Positions 7,461 through 13,973 of a DNA stretch of 20,084 bases are shown piece after piece (position 1 is the first letter of the stretch; the number at the start of each line of letters is the position of its first letter). The stretch is from the IMG/VR virus record IMGVR_UViG_3300036846_000691, positions 1-20,084 of that record; one strand, written 5' to 3'. The notes under the pieces are model-generated. The model saw only the letters and a program-made list of their open reading frames with translations. It was not told the DNA's origin and ran no database searches. The stretch comes from a virus. The position numbers and the translations under genes were made by a program.

Positions 7461-8383
7461 CCAGCAAGTTCTCGAAGATCCAGTGGGGCGACGGGCTGAC
7501 CGTCACCGACGAGGGCGCCGGCGTCATCCGCGTCGACGGCGGCGGTGGCGCCGGGCCGGCAGGGCCGGCCGGCCCCGCGGGCCCAACCGGTGCGACCGGT
7601 CCCGGCGTCCCGGCCGGCGGCACGACCGGCCAGGTGCTCGAGAAAAACAGCGGCACCGACTACGACACGGTTTGGGCGACCGCGACGGGCGGCGGCACGA
7701 TCAGCTGGGAGGACGTCGGCGGCACCGGCACCGTCGCGATCCCGACCTCGATCGTCGACGCGAAGGGCGACCTGATCGCCGCGTCCGCGAACGACGCCGT
7801 CGCCCGCCTCCCGGTCGGCAGCAACGGGCAGGTCCTGACGGCCGACTCCACGCAGACATTAGGCGTCAAATGGGCGACAGGCTCCGGCGGCGGCGGCATC
7901 AGCCAGAGCTACGTTGGCTACAACACCGCCGGCGGGACTACCGACGCGATCGCGAACGCAGCCTACAAACAGGTTTACAAGCGGGTGACGCTCGCGGCCG
8001 CGGGGCTGCTCACCTCGATCGACAGCTATCTGCTCGGGAACGCCAGCAACGTCCACAACCTGTCCGTCGCCGTTTTCGACGACAACGGCGGCGTCCCCGG
8101 AAAGCTGATCGCGATCAACGCCGGCGGAGAAACAACGGGCGGAACGACGATCGTCAACGTCGCCCTGAATACCACCGCCCGCTGGCTGAGCGTTCCTGTC
8201 GGTGTCTGGCTGCCCGCCGGCACCTACTGGCTGATGATCAGCGGCGGCAACAACCTGACCTTGCACTACGACGGCAGCGGCAGCGACTACACCGCATCGA
8301 ACGCCGTCACCTGGATCAACGAGAACACGGCCCCATCCAGCAGCAGCCGTAAATACTCGATCCGCGGCTCGCTGGTGTCGTAG
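7457..8383 (+). CDS. Collagen-like tail fibre A
   Basis: The ATG at 7457 overlaps the preceding stop (ATGA), giving 308 residues; the frame is open far upstream but that part is antiparallel noise. Three parts are visible: an N-terminal attachment module (residues 4-27, SKIQWGDGLTVTDEGAGVIR), a short Gly-X-Y collagen-like rod (about 31-50, GPAGPAGPAGPTGATG), then beta-rich repeats including a segment typical of phage fibres (DAKGDLIAASANDAVARLP) and a distinct C-terminal head (about 150-308). Collagen-like rods in phage fibres form trimers. The attachment module is shared with the next gene. It likely binds the cell surface; the receptor is unknown. Confidence 0.82.
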   Translation: MTSKFSKIQWGDGLTVTDEGAGVIRVDGGGGAGPAGPAGPAGPTGATGPGVPAGGTTGQVLEKNSGTDYDTVWATATGGGTISWEDVGGTGTVAIPTSIVDAKGDLIAASANDAVARLPVGSNGQVLTADSTQTLGVKWATGSGGGGISQSYVGYNTAGGTTDAIANAAYKQVYKRVTLAAAGLLTSIDSYLLGNASNVHNLSVAVFDDNGGVPGKLIAINAGGETTGGTTIVNVALNTTARWLSVPVGVWLPAGTYWLMISGGNNLTLHYDGSGSDYTASNAVTWINENTAPSSSSRKYSIRGSLVS

Positions 8384-8385
8384 CG

Positions 8386-9180
8386 ATGGTGATGCAGCCG
8401 TTCAGCGAGATCCAGTTCGGCGACGGCCTCGCCGTCACCGACCTCGGCAGCGGCCTGATCCGCGTCGACGGCTCTGCCGGGCCCGCCGGGCCGACCGGCC
8501 CGGCAGGCGCAACAGGCGCGACAGGCCCGGCGGGTGCGACCGGCGCGACGGGCCCGGCGGGGGCGCCTGCCTACCCGACCCCGGTCGTCAACGGTCAGTG
8601 GATCAAAGGCGTCGGCGGTGCGGCCGCCTGGGCGCCGATCGCCCAGGCCGACCTGCCGCTGATCCCCTACGGAACGTCGCTGCCGGCGTCGCCATTCGAC
8701 GGGCAGGAGGCGATCCTCGTCAACACGGTCACCAATCCGGCTTACCAATGGCGGTTCCGCTACAACGCTGGCTCAAGCTCGGCGTACAAGTGGGAGTTCG
8801 TCGGCGGGAGTCCTGCGTTGACGGCGCAGGGTGCGGCACACTCGAATATCAACACAGGCGGGTCGTGGGTCAATCTCGCCAACATGGCGGCCTGGACGGT
8901 GCCGCGGGCGGGGGAGTACTACTACTTTTTGAGCGCACTTGGCCAGACGTTCAATGGGGTGCAGGGAAACCTTCAAGTCGGGATCAACGGTTCCGCGGTG
9001 CTCACCTGGGCAGCGCCGTCGGGCACGCCAACGTTTTTCGGGACGCAGTCGATGAATCAGACCGCGGTGGCCGCTACGGCATCGCAGGTCTGGACGCCTC
9101 AGGTGCTTTCCACGGCCGCAGGCGCGAACTGGTCGGCAAGCGGCTGCGTCCTGGCGGTGGTCCCGATCAGGGTCTCATAG
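8386..9180 (+). CDS. Collagen-like tail fibre B
   Basis: The 264-residue product starts two bases after fibre A ends. Residues 7-28 (SEIQFGDGLAVTDLGSGLIR) closely match the N-terminal module of fibre A, and residues 32-60 form a longer, cleaner Gly-X-Y rod of about nine triplets with GPAGATGATG repeats. The rest differs: a segment with PVVNGQWIKGVGGAAAW and a strand-rich C-terminal head (about 145-264) with no close similarity to that of fibre A. The DNA of the C-terminal half (8760-9170) looks less strictly GC-biased at third positions than its neighbours, which may reflect acquisition of a new head. Probable second adhesin on the same tail tip. Confidence 0.82.
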   Translation: MVMQPFSEIQFGDGLAVTDLGSGLIRVDGSAGPAGPTGPAGATGATGPAGATGATGPAGAPAYPTPVVNGQWIKGVGGAAAWAPIAQADLPLIPYGTSLPASPFDGQEAILVNTVTNPAYQWRFRYNAGSSSAYKWEFVGGSPALTAQGAAHSNINTGGSWVNLANMAAWTVPRAGEYYYFLSALGQTFNGVQGNLQVGINGSAVLTWAAPSGTPTFFGTQSMNQTAVAATASQVWTPQVLSTAAGANWSASGCVLAVVPIRVS

Positions 9181-9183
9181 ACC

Positions 9184-10110
9184 GTGTCCGAGTGGTATGA
9201 GGTTCCGTACAAGGGCGGCCCGATGGCCGTCCCCGCCGCGTACTTCCCCCGGCCGCTCTACCCTCCTGATGCCTCGGCGTCGGGAAGGCGCCCGTCGACC
9301 GACGGCCCCGACGTCGAGGCGTACAAGCGCACGGTGTGGCGGCTCGGCCGCTGGCCCGGCCCCGCCTCCAACTTCGACCGGGCCTACAGCAATGCGTTCG
9401 CGCACGGCAAGGGCGGCAACGTGATCGAGACGGGTGTCGCCGGCTTCCAGCGGCAGATGCGGATCGACGACACCGGCTGGGTCGGCAAGCACACCTTCAA
9501 CGCGCTCGCGTCGGCGCGTGTCCCGGATCAGCTGCCGCACGGCGGCGAGATGGGCATGGACGCGAACGCCTGCAACCTGGTCGCGCAGGCCTATGAGCTC
9601 TACGGCGGCGAGGAGCCCGACGAGCCGCAGCCGGGTAAGACGACCCGTGCCCGGGCGCTCGACGCGGCGATCGGCGACCTCGGCGCCAAAGAGTCGCCGC
9701 CCGAATCGAACCGGACGAAGTACGGCGGCTGGTACGGGATGGACGGCCAGCCGTGGTGTGCCATGGCCGTCTCGTACTGGTACGAGGTCGACGCCGGCGG
9801 CTCGCCCAGCTTCGCGAAGGCGAGCTCCTACAGCTACTGCCCGTACATCGTGAGTGATGCCCGCAACCAGCGCAACGGCCTCTCGGTGACCGGCAGCCCC
9901 GTCGCCGGCGACCTTGTCGTCTACGACTGGGGCTTCGACGGCACCTACGACCACGTCGGCCTGTTCGAGCAGTGGGTGTCCGGCAACGCGTTCACCGCGA
10001 TCGAAGGCAACACCTCCGTCGACAACGACTCGAACGGCGGCGAGGTGATGCGCCGCCAACGCGCCGTCCCGAACCAGGCAACCCTGTTCGTCCGTGTCGC
10101 GGAGCCGTGA
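9184..10110 (+). CDS. Endolysin with peptidoglycan-binding and CHAP domains
   Basis: The 308-residue protein starts at GTG 9184, three bases after fibre B. Residues 44-115 fit a PG_binding_1-like domain (VAGFQRQMRIDDTGWVGKHT). Residues 155-305 fit a CHAP amidase/endopeptidase domain: the catalytic cysteine is C192 in QPWCAMAVSYWY, the histidine H257 in TYDHVGLFE, and the polar partner probably E274 or N276 in AIEGNTS. There is no signal peptide, so export would need a holin. Position after fibres and before a small membrane gene is typical for a lysis module. It should cut the host cell wall at the end of infection. Cell-wall bond specificity cannot be told. Confidence 0.9.
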   Translation: MSEWYEVPYKGGPMAVPAAYFPRPLYPPDASASGRRPSTDGPDVEAYKRTVWRLGRWPGPASNFDRAYSNAFAHGKGGNVIETGVAGFQRQMRIDDTGWVGKHTFNALASARVPDQLPHGGEMGMDANACNLVAQAYELYGGEEPDEPQPGKTTRARALDAAIGDLGAKESPPESNRTKYGGWYGMDGQPWCAMAVSYWYEVDAGGSPSFAKASSYSYCPYIVSDARNQRNGLSVTGSPVAGDLVVYDWGFDGTYDHVGLFEQWVSGNAFTAIEGNTSVDNDSNGGEVMRRQRAVPNQATLFVRVAEP

Positions 10111-10322
10111 GGCTCGAGCTCGCGGCTGTCCTCGCCGGCGCCGCGCTGCTCGCGCTGACGCTCGTGCTCGTCTACAGGATCGTCCGCCGCGACCGCGGCG
10201 TCCGGATCACCCGGCTCGGCGTCTTCGTCGAACGAGAACGGTACGAGGACGAACCGGAGCCGGAGCCGCCGCCGGTGTGGCCCGGCTCCGACGACACCGT
10301 CGATCTGCCACCCCGGCGATAA
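10107..10322 (+). CDS. Single-TM small protein, holin candidate
   Basis: A GTG start overlaps the endolysin stop (GTGA). The 71-residue product has one strong membrane segment at residues 3-24 (ELAAVLAGAALLALTLVLVY), then arginines, then an acidic and proline-rich tail (EDEPEPEPPPVW). Coupling to the endolysin makes it the best holin or lysis-accessory candidate. Single-TM holins exist, but tail assembly or envelope functions are also possible. It is the last gene of the rightward late block, followed by an inverted repeat and a convergent gene. Confidence 0.6.
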   Translation: MRLELAAVLAGAALLALTLVLVYRIVRRDRGVRITRLGVFVERERYEDEPEPEPPPVWPGSDDTVDLPPRR

Positions 10323-10323
10323 T

Positions 10324-10364
10324 CCACGGGCGGGCGGCCGTGGTCCGGCGACCTTCCGGCCGCC
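10324..10364. terminator. Inverted repeats between convergent genes
   Basis: Two overlapping hairpins are possible: CCACGG (10324-10329) with CCGTGG (10338-10343), and GGCGGCC (10333-10339) with GGCCGCC (10358-10364). They lie between the end of the late operon (10322) and the end of the leftward HTH gene (10368). There is no T-run, as often in high-GC actinobacteria. A shared bidirectional terminator is the likely role. Confidence 0.45.
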
Positions 10365-10367
10365 TGC

Positions 10368-10565
10368 CTAGTCCCGCTCCTGCTGCCGCGCCTCCCGCAG
10401 CAGCTCATGCACCCGCGTCGGCGACAGGCCTGCGGCGGCGGCGATGTCCCGGATCGACTCGCCCGAGTGTTGCGCCCGCAGCATCGCGTCGCCGAGCTCG
10501 AGCCTCGTCTTCTCCAGCCGGGCCCGGACACGCGCTACGCGCCGAAGATCACTTTGCGCCACCAC
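10368..10565 (-). CDS. Small helix-turn-helix DNA-binding protein
   Basis: This leftward 65-residue gene starts at a GTG (10565) with GGGAG eight bases upstream. The first half is a basic and helical dimer-like region (RRVARVRARLEKTRLELG); the second half (residues 36-60) reads SIRDIAAAAGLSPTRVHELLREA, a standard helix-turn-helix with the recognition helix near SPTRVHELL. It is one of three leftward genes in the genome and is followed, on its upstream side, by a perfect 24-nt palindrome. It is the only plausible transcription regulator seen, so it may be the lysogeny or early-late switch protein acting on that palindrome. It is smaller than a CI-type repressor and has no visible second domain; a Cro- or excisionase-like role is also possible. 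Confidence 0.72.
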   Translation of the reverse strand: MVAQSDLRRVARVRARLEKTRLELGDAMLRAQHSGESIRDIAAAAGLSPTRVHELLREARQQERD

Positions 10566-10599
10566 AGAAACACTCCCAGCCGGAACAAACCGGTTGCGT

Positions 10600-10623
10600 G
10601 ACTGTTCGGAAATCCGAACAGTC
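10600..10623. promoter_or_regulatory. Perfect 24-nt palindrome, operator candidate
   Basis: Arms GACTGTTCGGA (10600-10610) and TCCGAACAGTC (10613-10623) are exact reverse complements separated by AA. It lies 35 bases upstream of the HTH gene start, between that leftward gene and the rightward integrase block. On the minus strand a TAGACT hexamer (10620-10625), acceptable as an actinobacterial -10 box, overlaps one arm. This geometry suits an operator controlling divergent transcription. Confidence 0.65.
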
Positions 10624-10646
10624 TACGATCAGTCCCGCAAACTGCG

Positions 10647-10674
10647 TTGATTCCGTCTCCAGGACCCCTACACA
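10647..10674 (+). promoter_or_regulatory. Possible rightward promoter of the integrase block
   Basis: TTGATT (10647-10652) and TACACA (10669-10674) are separated by 16 bases, a fair match to a sigma-70 type promoter. It points to the genes from 10767 through the integrase and lies just to the right of the palindrome. The match is weak and untested. Confidence 0.3.
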
Positions 10675-10713
10675 AACCCGGGCTGCCGTGGTTAAGTGCC
10701 CCCAGTCCCGTAT

Positions 10714-10727
10714 GTGTCGAAAGACAC
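10714..10727 (+). other. Small GAAA-loop hairpin
   Basis: GTGTC (10714-10718) and GACAC (10723-10727) pair around a GAAA loop. GNRA-type tetraloops are stable in RNA, so this may be a feature of the leader ahead of the gene at 10767. The stem has only five pairs and could be chance. Confidence 0.3.
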
Positions 10728-10766
10728 TGTCGGCCGCCACGACAACCAAACGGCAGGGAGAGCGTC

Positions 10767-10886
10767 GTGGTGGCTGCTGGCATGAACGGGAACACTTTGA
10801 GGCTGCGGCGGGCAGCGGCTGCGGGTAGGCGGCGGGCCGGCCGGACTCACCGGCTGGCGGGGTATCCGGCCGGACCCGCCGTATGA
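10767..10886 (+). CDS. Small basic protein of unknown function
   Basis: A GTG at 10767 has GGGAG six bases upstream and yields 39 residues; a second GTG at 10770 and an ATG at 10782 are alternatives. The product is strongly basic (LRLRRAAAAGRRRAGRTHRL) with a proline/glycine end. Its stop overlaps the next start (ATGA), which argues that it is translated and coupled to the membrane protein that follows. Basic low-complexity sequence is easily produced by chance in GC-rich DNA, so the gene itself is uncertain. A DNA- or RNA-binding role is possible but not shown. Confidence 0.4.
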   Translation: MVAAGMNGNTLRLRRAAAAGRRRAGRTHRLAGYPAGPAV

Positions 10887-11200
10887 ACAATGCCGTTTTG
10901 GTCGCCGCCGCCGCGGTCGCCGTTGTGGCGCTGCTGCTGCTCACGCTCGAGCTCGCCGCGGCGATGGGGAGACGGCGCCGCCGCCGCGAACGGGCGCTCC
11001 GGCTGCGGCGGCAGGCGCAGCAGGAGGAGCGGCTCGGCCGCCTCCTGGTCCGCCGTGAGCTCGACGACCTCCGGCGCCGTGACATGGCCGCTGTAGACTT
11101 CCCGGACACGTTAAAGAGCCCGGCGCCGCCGAAACGGCCCGGGCACGGCACAGGAGGTACGAGCTCCCATGCAACATCGATCCTACGGGGTCGCCCGTGA
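10883..11200 (+). CDS. One-TM basic membrane protein
   Basis: The ATG at 10883 gives 105 residues. Residues 4-28 form a clear membrane helix (VLVAAAAVAVVALLLLTLEL), followed by an arginine-rich cytoplasmic segment with heptad character (RRRRRRERALRLRRQAQQEE to about residue 70) and a proline/serine tail. It overlaps both neighbours by GTGA/ATGA, so it is probably co-translated with the integrase. The tail may be non-structural, since a strong ribosome binding site lies inside it. Membrane proteins beside integrases are sometimes superinfection-exclusion factors, but no family is recognised here. Confidence 0.55.
   Translation: MNNAVLVAAAAVAVVALLLLTLELAAAMGRRRRRRERALRLRRQAQQEERLGRLLVRRELDDLRRRDMAAVDFPDTLKSPAPPKRPGHGTGGTSSHATSILRGRP
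11152..11157 (+). promoter_or_regulatory. Strong ribosome binding site ahead of the integrase start region
   Basis: AGGAGG at 11152-11157 is 11 bases before an ATG (11169) that opens a 26-codon frame ending at 11249, overlapping the integrase start in another frame. The site is too far (39 bases) from the integrase GTG at 11197. It may serve a short leader peptide that couples translation into the integrase, or indicate that integrase starts are not as assigned. Confidence 0.4.
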
Positions 11201-12129
11201 GGCGCGCACCCGTCTACGACGCCCCCGGGCTGGGGTTTCTCTTGCGTGACCTACGCCACATGCAGGCGGAGGCCGCCCAGGATCTCGAGGACTGGCTGAT
11301 CTTCCTCGACCTCGAAGGCAAAGCGGGCCGCACCCTCTACGCCTACCACCGCGAGCTCGCCCGGCTGCTTCGCGCCTACCCGGAGCACGAGATCGGCGAC
11401 TTCACCGCGACCGACGTCAACGCTCTGCTCCAGCAGGTGCCGCGACGTTCCCGCCACATCAGCCGTTCGATCTACAACAAGTTCTTCGAGTGGGCGCTGC
11501 TCGTCGGCCGGATTACGATCACGCCGATGTCGCAGGTGGCGAAGATCAAGCATCCGCCCCGGCACACCCGCGAGATCTTCACGCTCGCCGAGGTCGCCCA
11601 GCTCGAGTCGCTCCGCTCACCCGACGGCAACCTGTTCGCGGTCCTCTTCGGGTCCGGCCTCCGCCGCGGCGAGGCCCGCCGGCTGCGGCTCGAGCACGTC
11701 GACCTTGGCCGGCGCCGCCTCTCGGTCATCGGCGGCAAGGGCGGCAAGGACCGCGTCGTCGCGCTGACCCCGTCCGCGTTGCAGGCGGTCGCCGACCTCA
11801 CGATCACCGAAGGGCTGAACCCGGAGGACCACCTATGGGGATCGAGGCCGGGCGGCGGCAACGTCGTCGTGCGCCGCTGGCCGATCGGCAACACCACCTT
11901 CGAGACGTGGTATCGCCGCTGCATCGAGACGGCGGGCGTCCCGTACCTCAGCCCGCACACCACGAGGCACACCTACCACGAGCTGATGCGGCTCGCCGGC
12001 CTCGACCTCGAGGAGCGGCAGCTGATGATGGGTCACGCGTCGATCAGGACGACCGCCGACATCTACGGCCACCTCGACTTCGACGCCGTCGCGGACAAGC
12101 TCACCGATTTCAGAATAGAAAACGTCTAA
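11197..12129 (+). CDS. int: Tyrosine recombinase, phage integrase
   Basis: The 310-residue protein has the two-domain layout of tyrosine integrases: an N-terminal SAM-like core-binding domain (about 25-110, LEDWLIFLDLEGKAGRTLYAYHR is its first helix region) and a catalytic domain (about 125-300). All catalytic residues are visible: R156 in SGLRRGE, K184 in the beta-hairpin GGKGGKDR, H254 and R257 in HTTRH, H280 in MMGHAS and the nucleophile Y290 in DIYGH. It should integrate the circular phage DNA at a host site by strand exchange. There is no long N-terminal arm-binding domain. The GTG at 11197 overlaps the previous stop; a TTG at 11242 is an alternative. Marks the phage as temperate. Confidence 0.92.
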   Translation: MRRAPVYDAPGLGFLLRDLRHMQAEAAQDLEDWLIFLDLEGKAGRTLYAYHRELARLLRAYPEHEIGDFTATDVNALLQQVPRRSRHISRSIYNKFFEWALLVGRITITPMSQVAKIKHPPRHTREIFTLAEVAQLESLRSPDGNLFAVLFGSGLRRGEARRLRLEHVDLGRRRLSVIGGKGGKDRVVALTPSALQAVADLTITEGLNPEDHLWGSRPGGGNVVVRRWPIGNTTFETWYRRCIETAGVPYLSPHTTRHTYHELMRLAGLDLEERQLMMGHASIRTTADIYGHLDFDAVADKLTDFRIENV

Positions 12130-12505
12130 ATAAAATGCCCGCAGAATCTCACCGGAACATTTGGCTCAACCATGGGGAATGTGCGCCGGTGTTCTCTCTA
12201 AAGGCGTGTAGTGCCCTGAGGGCCGTTTCGGCCCGAAACCGCCCGAACCGGTGCGGCAACGGTAGCGGCTGTGGGCGAAGCGGAGCCGGACCGGTTGGGG
12301 CCGGTTGCGGCTCCGCTTCGCCGGCTGCCGACCGCTCGAGGCAGCCGGACGGCCGGGGGCTATGGCGGCACCGGCCACACCTCCAGAGGCCCGGCCCGTC
12401 TCTTCCCAGATGCCGGAGCCGGGCCTCTGCAGGGGGTTGCCCGCACCGCAAACAGCAGGCGATCGACCGGCAGTTCGCCGCCGCCCCGCTACCGGAGAAG
12501 CAGCG
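12130..12505. other. Non-coding block of dense perfect hairpins
   Basis: No convincing gene lies in these 376 bases. Hairpins: GGGCCG/CGGCCC (12220-12234); 15-bp perfect arms 12274-12288 and 12308-12322 with a 19-base loop that itself can pair; 9-bp arms 12321-12329 and 12340-12348; 6-bp arms 12351-12356 and 12371-12376; 12-bp perfect arms 12384-12395 and 12418-12429. Possible roles are a structured RNA, terminators for the integrase transcript, a replication or packaging site, or the attachment region. The spacing is almost continuous over 210 bases. Confidence 0.7.
12150..12191. other. Imperfect dyad just after the integrase, attP candidate
   Basis: CACCGG (12150-12155) plus ACATT (12157-12161) mirror AATGT (12178-12182) plus CCGGTG (12186-12191), in a comparatively AT-rich stretch 20 bases beyond the integrase stop. 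Integrase genes are usually next to the attachment site. No tRNA 3' end is visible, so this is only a positional guess. Confidence 0.25.
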
Positions 12506-12513
12506 GTGAGCGC
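12475..12513 (+). repeat. 39-nt direct repeat, copy 1
   Basis: Matches 12681-12719 with a single mismatch. Each copy holds a GGAGAAG ribosome binding site and a GTGAGCGC stop-start overlap. In frame, copy 1 reads AAAPLPEKQR then stop; copy 2 reads AAAPLLEKQR then stop. Copy 1 therefore looks like the last codons of a lost paralogue of the gene at 12506-12715. Confidence 0.8.
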
Positions 12514-12715
12514 CTGGGACTTCGACCAACTCCGAAAGCAACTCGCCGCCGCCGAGGCCCGTGTGAAACGCGCAGAGACGGCGCTGCGGGAGATTGCCGA
12601 GAAGGCGCAGTTCGCCAAGACAGTTGCAGCAGCCCCCGACTACGACGAAGAGGCGATTAGAGACGCACTATGGGCAGTCGTCGCCGCCGCCCCGCTACTG
12701 GAGAAGCAGCGGTGA
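12506..12715 (+). CDS. Small coiled-coil protein of unknown function
   Basis: A GTG at 12506 follows GGAGAAG by five bases and gives 69 residues. The upstream open frame is hairpin-rich non-coding DNA, so I use this start. Residues 5-40 form a charged, alanine-rich helix with heptad spacing (FDQLRKQLAAAEARVKRAE), and the end reads AAAPLLEKQR. Similar short coiled-coil proteins are common in early regions of actinobacterial phages; none has a function I can assign. Its 3' end is inside the 39-nt repeat, implying local duplication. Confidence 0.65.
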   Translation: MSAWDFDQLRKQLAAAEARVKRAETALREIAEKAQFAKTVAAAPDYDEEAIRDALWAVVAAAPLLEKQR

Positions 12716-12719
12716 GCGC
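12681..12719 (+). repeat. 39-nt direct repeat, copy 2
   Basis: Second copy of the repeat at 12475-12513. It forms the end of one small gene and the start of the next, so both genes share the same first two codons after the start and the same translation signal. Confidence 0.8.
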
Positions 12720-12891
12720 GGCCGCGAAGCTGACCGTGGCCCGGGCCTTGTTCGCCGACGTCGAAGCCGACCTCGACCGCTCCCTCGACCCGGCCGCCCT
12801 CGAGCTCGGCGTCGTGATCGCCGTCCTGATCGGCCAGCTCGCCGACCGGCTCGAAGACGGCGGTGAGCTCGAGGAGGCCGCTGTTGCCTGA
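12712..12891 (+). CDS. Small acidic helical protein of unknown function
   Basis: A GTG at 12712 overlaps the preceding stop as GTGA and uses the GGAGAAG of the repeat. The product has 59 residues, is acidic and seems to form two amphipathic helices (ARALFADVEADLDRSLD and LGVVIAVLIGQLADRLED). The second helix is quite hydrophobic but interrupted by charges, so it is more likely a helix bundle than a membrane anchor. It overlaps the transglycosylase gene by 8 bases. No family recognised. Confidence 0.6.
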   Translation: MSAAAKLTVARALFADVEADLDRSLDPAALELGVVIAVLIGQLADRLEDGGELEEAAVA

Positions 12892-13255
12892 AGCGGAAAT
12901 CTCCCGCGGCGCCGCCGTCGTCCTCATCGCAGCTTTGGCCGCCGCGTTCGTCGTCTCGGTTGTCGCGAGCGCCGGCGAGACGCGTTACCACGACCCCGGC
13001 GAGCTGATGAACGCCTTCCAGTGCATCCACCGCTTCGAAGGCGCCTGGGACGCGGACACCGGCAACGGCTACTTCGGCGGCTTACAGATGGACGCGACGT
13101 TCGAGCGCACCTACGGGCGCGAGTTCGTGCAGGCGTTCGGGCACGCATCAAACTGGCCGCCCGCCGTCCAAATGGCCGTCGCGATCAAAGGCTACCTCGA
13201 CCGCGGCTTCACGCCGTGGCCGAACACCGCCCGCCTCTGCGGGCTGCTGCCATGA
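12884..13255 (+). CDS. Membrane-anchored Rpf-like transglycosylase
   Basis: I choose the TTG at 12884 because GAGGAGG (12871-12877) lies six bases upstream; a GTG at 12863 would add seven residues. The 123-residue product has a signal-anchor helix (residues 10-30, AVVLIAALAAAFVVSVVASA) and an extracellular domain (about 40-120) of resuscitation-promoting-factor / lysozyme-like type: CIHRFEGAW with the likely catalytic E52, then GYFGGLQMD and PWPNTARLCGL. Two cysteines (C47, C119) may pair. This pattern is familiar from cell-wall enzymes of Thermoleophilia actinobacteria. It should cleave peptidoglycan glycan strands outside the membrane. Located among early genes, away from the lysis cassette, it may act in entry, in prophage state, or as a second lysin. 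Confidence 0.78.
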   Translation: MPEAEISRGAAVVLIAALAAAFVVSVVASAGETRYHDPGELMNAFQCIHRFEGAWDADTGNGYFGGLQMDATFERTYGREFVQAFGHASNWPPAVQMAVAIKGYLDRGFTPWPNTARLCGLLP

Positions 13256-13317
13256 GCGCGCAGGCGGCGGCGAACGTCGTCGCCACCGTCATCTCGCCCG
13301 CTGGCGGTGGCGGCGGC

Positions 13318-13923
13318 CTACTTAGGGTAGACGCTGCCGAGCGGCAGCTGATCGGTCTGCGGCATTGGTCGTGGCGTCGGCTCGGGCCGCACGCGTGGGA
13401 TGACCCGATCCATCTCAAAGAGACGCGCCGCCGCGGGCTGGCCGCGCCGAACCCGATAGGCGAGTTCGATCGCCGCACGCTTCGCGGTCGTCGTGATGCC
13501 CTTGCGCCGATTGTCGGTTTGGCAGAGCGGCCGCGTATTGACGCCCCAGACCGGAGCTGCATCACGATCGATGACATCGACGGTCAGGTCCTGGATGCCG
13601 TTCGGCATCTCAGCGAAGGCCTGGCCACAGCCCGGGCAGTTGCCGGCATAGGCGTGTTCGAGTTCGCCCGCTATGCGGACGAGCTCCCAGCCGTAGTCGT
13701 GCTCGAGCGTCGGGACCGAGATGCCGAGTCGGCGGGCATGGCTTCGCCGAGTCGTGCGCGCCTTCACGACCCAGCGGTTCGCGAGCTTCCGAGCGTCGCG
13801 CGTCTCCTGCTGGCAAGGGATACAGGGCTCCGCCCCGGAGATATATCTCCGGGGCGTGAAGGCGTCTGCCGGCAGCCAGTAGCCGCAGCTGGGGCAGAGA
13901 CAGGAGAGCTTGGGCGCAGCCAT
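13318..13923 (-). CDS. HNH-like zinc-binding nuclease, possibly degenerate
   Basis: This leftward 201-residue gene starts at ATG 13923. Zinc knuckles are clear: CLCPSCG (about 8-14) with CIPC near 34-37, and CPGCGQ near 95-100 with LCQTDN near 132-138. The core DLTVDVIDRDAAPVWGVNTR followed by CQTDNRRKG resembles HNH or endonuclease VII families, but the position where a DH pair is expected reads DV and the usual CN reads TDN. So either it is a variant active site or an inactive copy. It interrupts a run of rightward overlapping genes, as mobile HNH genes do. A long rightward open frame covers the same DNA but lacks protein-like features. Confidence 0.72.
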   Translation of the reverse strand: MAAPKLSCLCPSCGYWLPADAFTPRRYISGAEPCIPCQQETRDARKLANRWVVKARTTRRSHARRLGISVPTLEHDYGWELVRIAGELEHAYAGNCPGCGQAFAEMPNGIQDLTVDVIDRDAAPVWGVNTRPLCQTDNRRKGITTTAKRAAIELAYRVRRGQPAAARLFEMDRVIPRVRPEPTPRPMPQTDQLPLGSVYPK

Positions 13924-13973
13924 ACAGGGTTGGCTCGCCCGCCGAGGCCAGTAAACCAGCCGAGGCGGACGGC

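Noticed and set aside
10549-11151. 200-codon leftward frame opposite the two small genes before the integrase
   Set aside because: Serine/arginine-rich low complexity without motifs; the rightward frames have overlaps and a membrane helix.
12166-12618. Open frames on both strands through the hairpin block
   Set aside because: Products are mirror-like and proline/arginine-rich, created by the inverted repeats; no ribosome binding site or neighbour overlap supports them.
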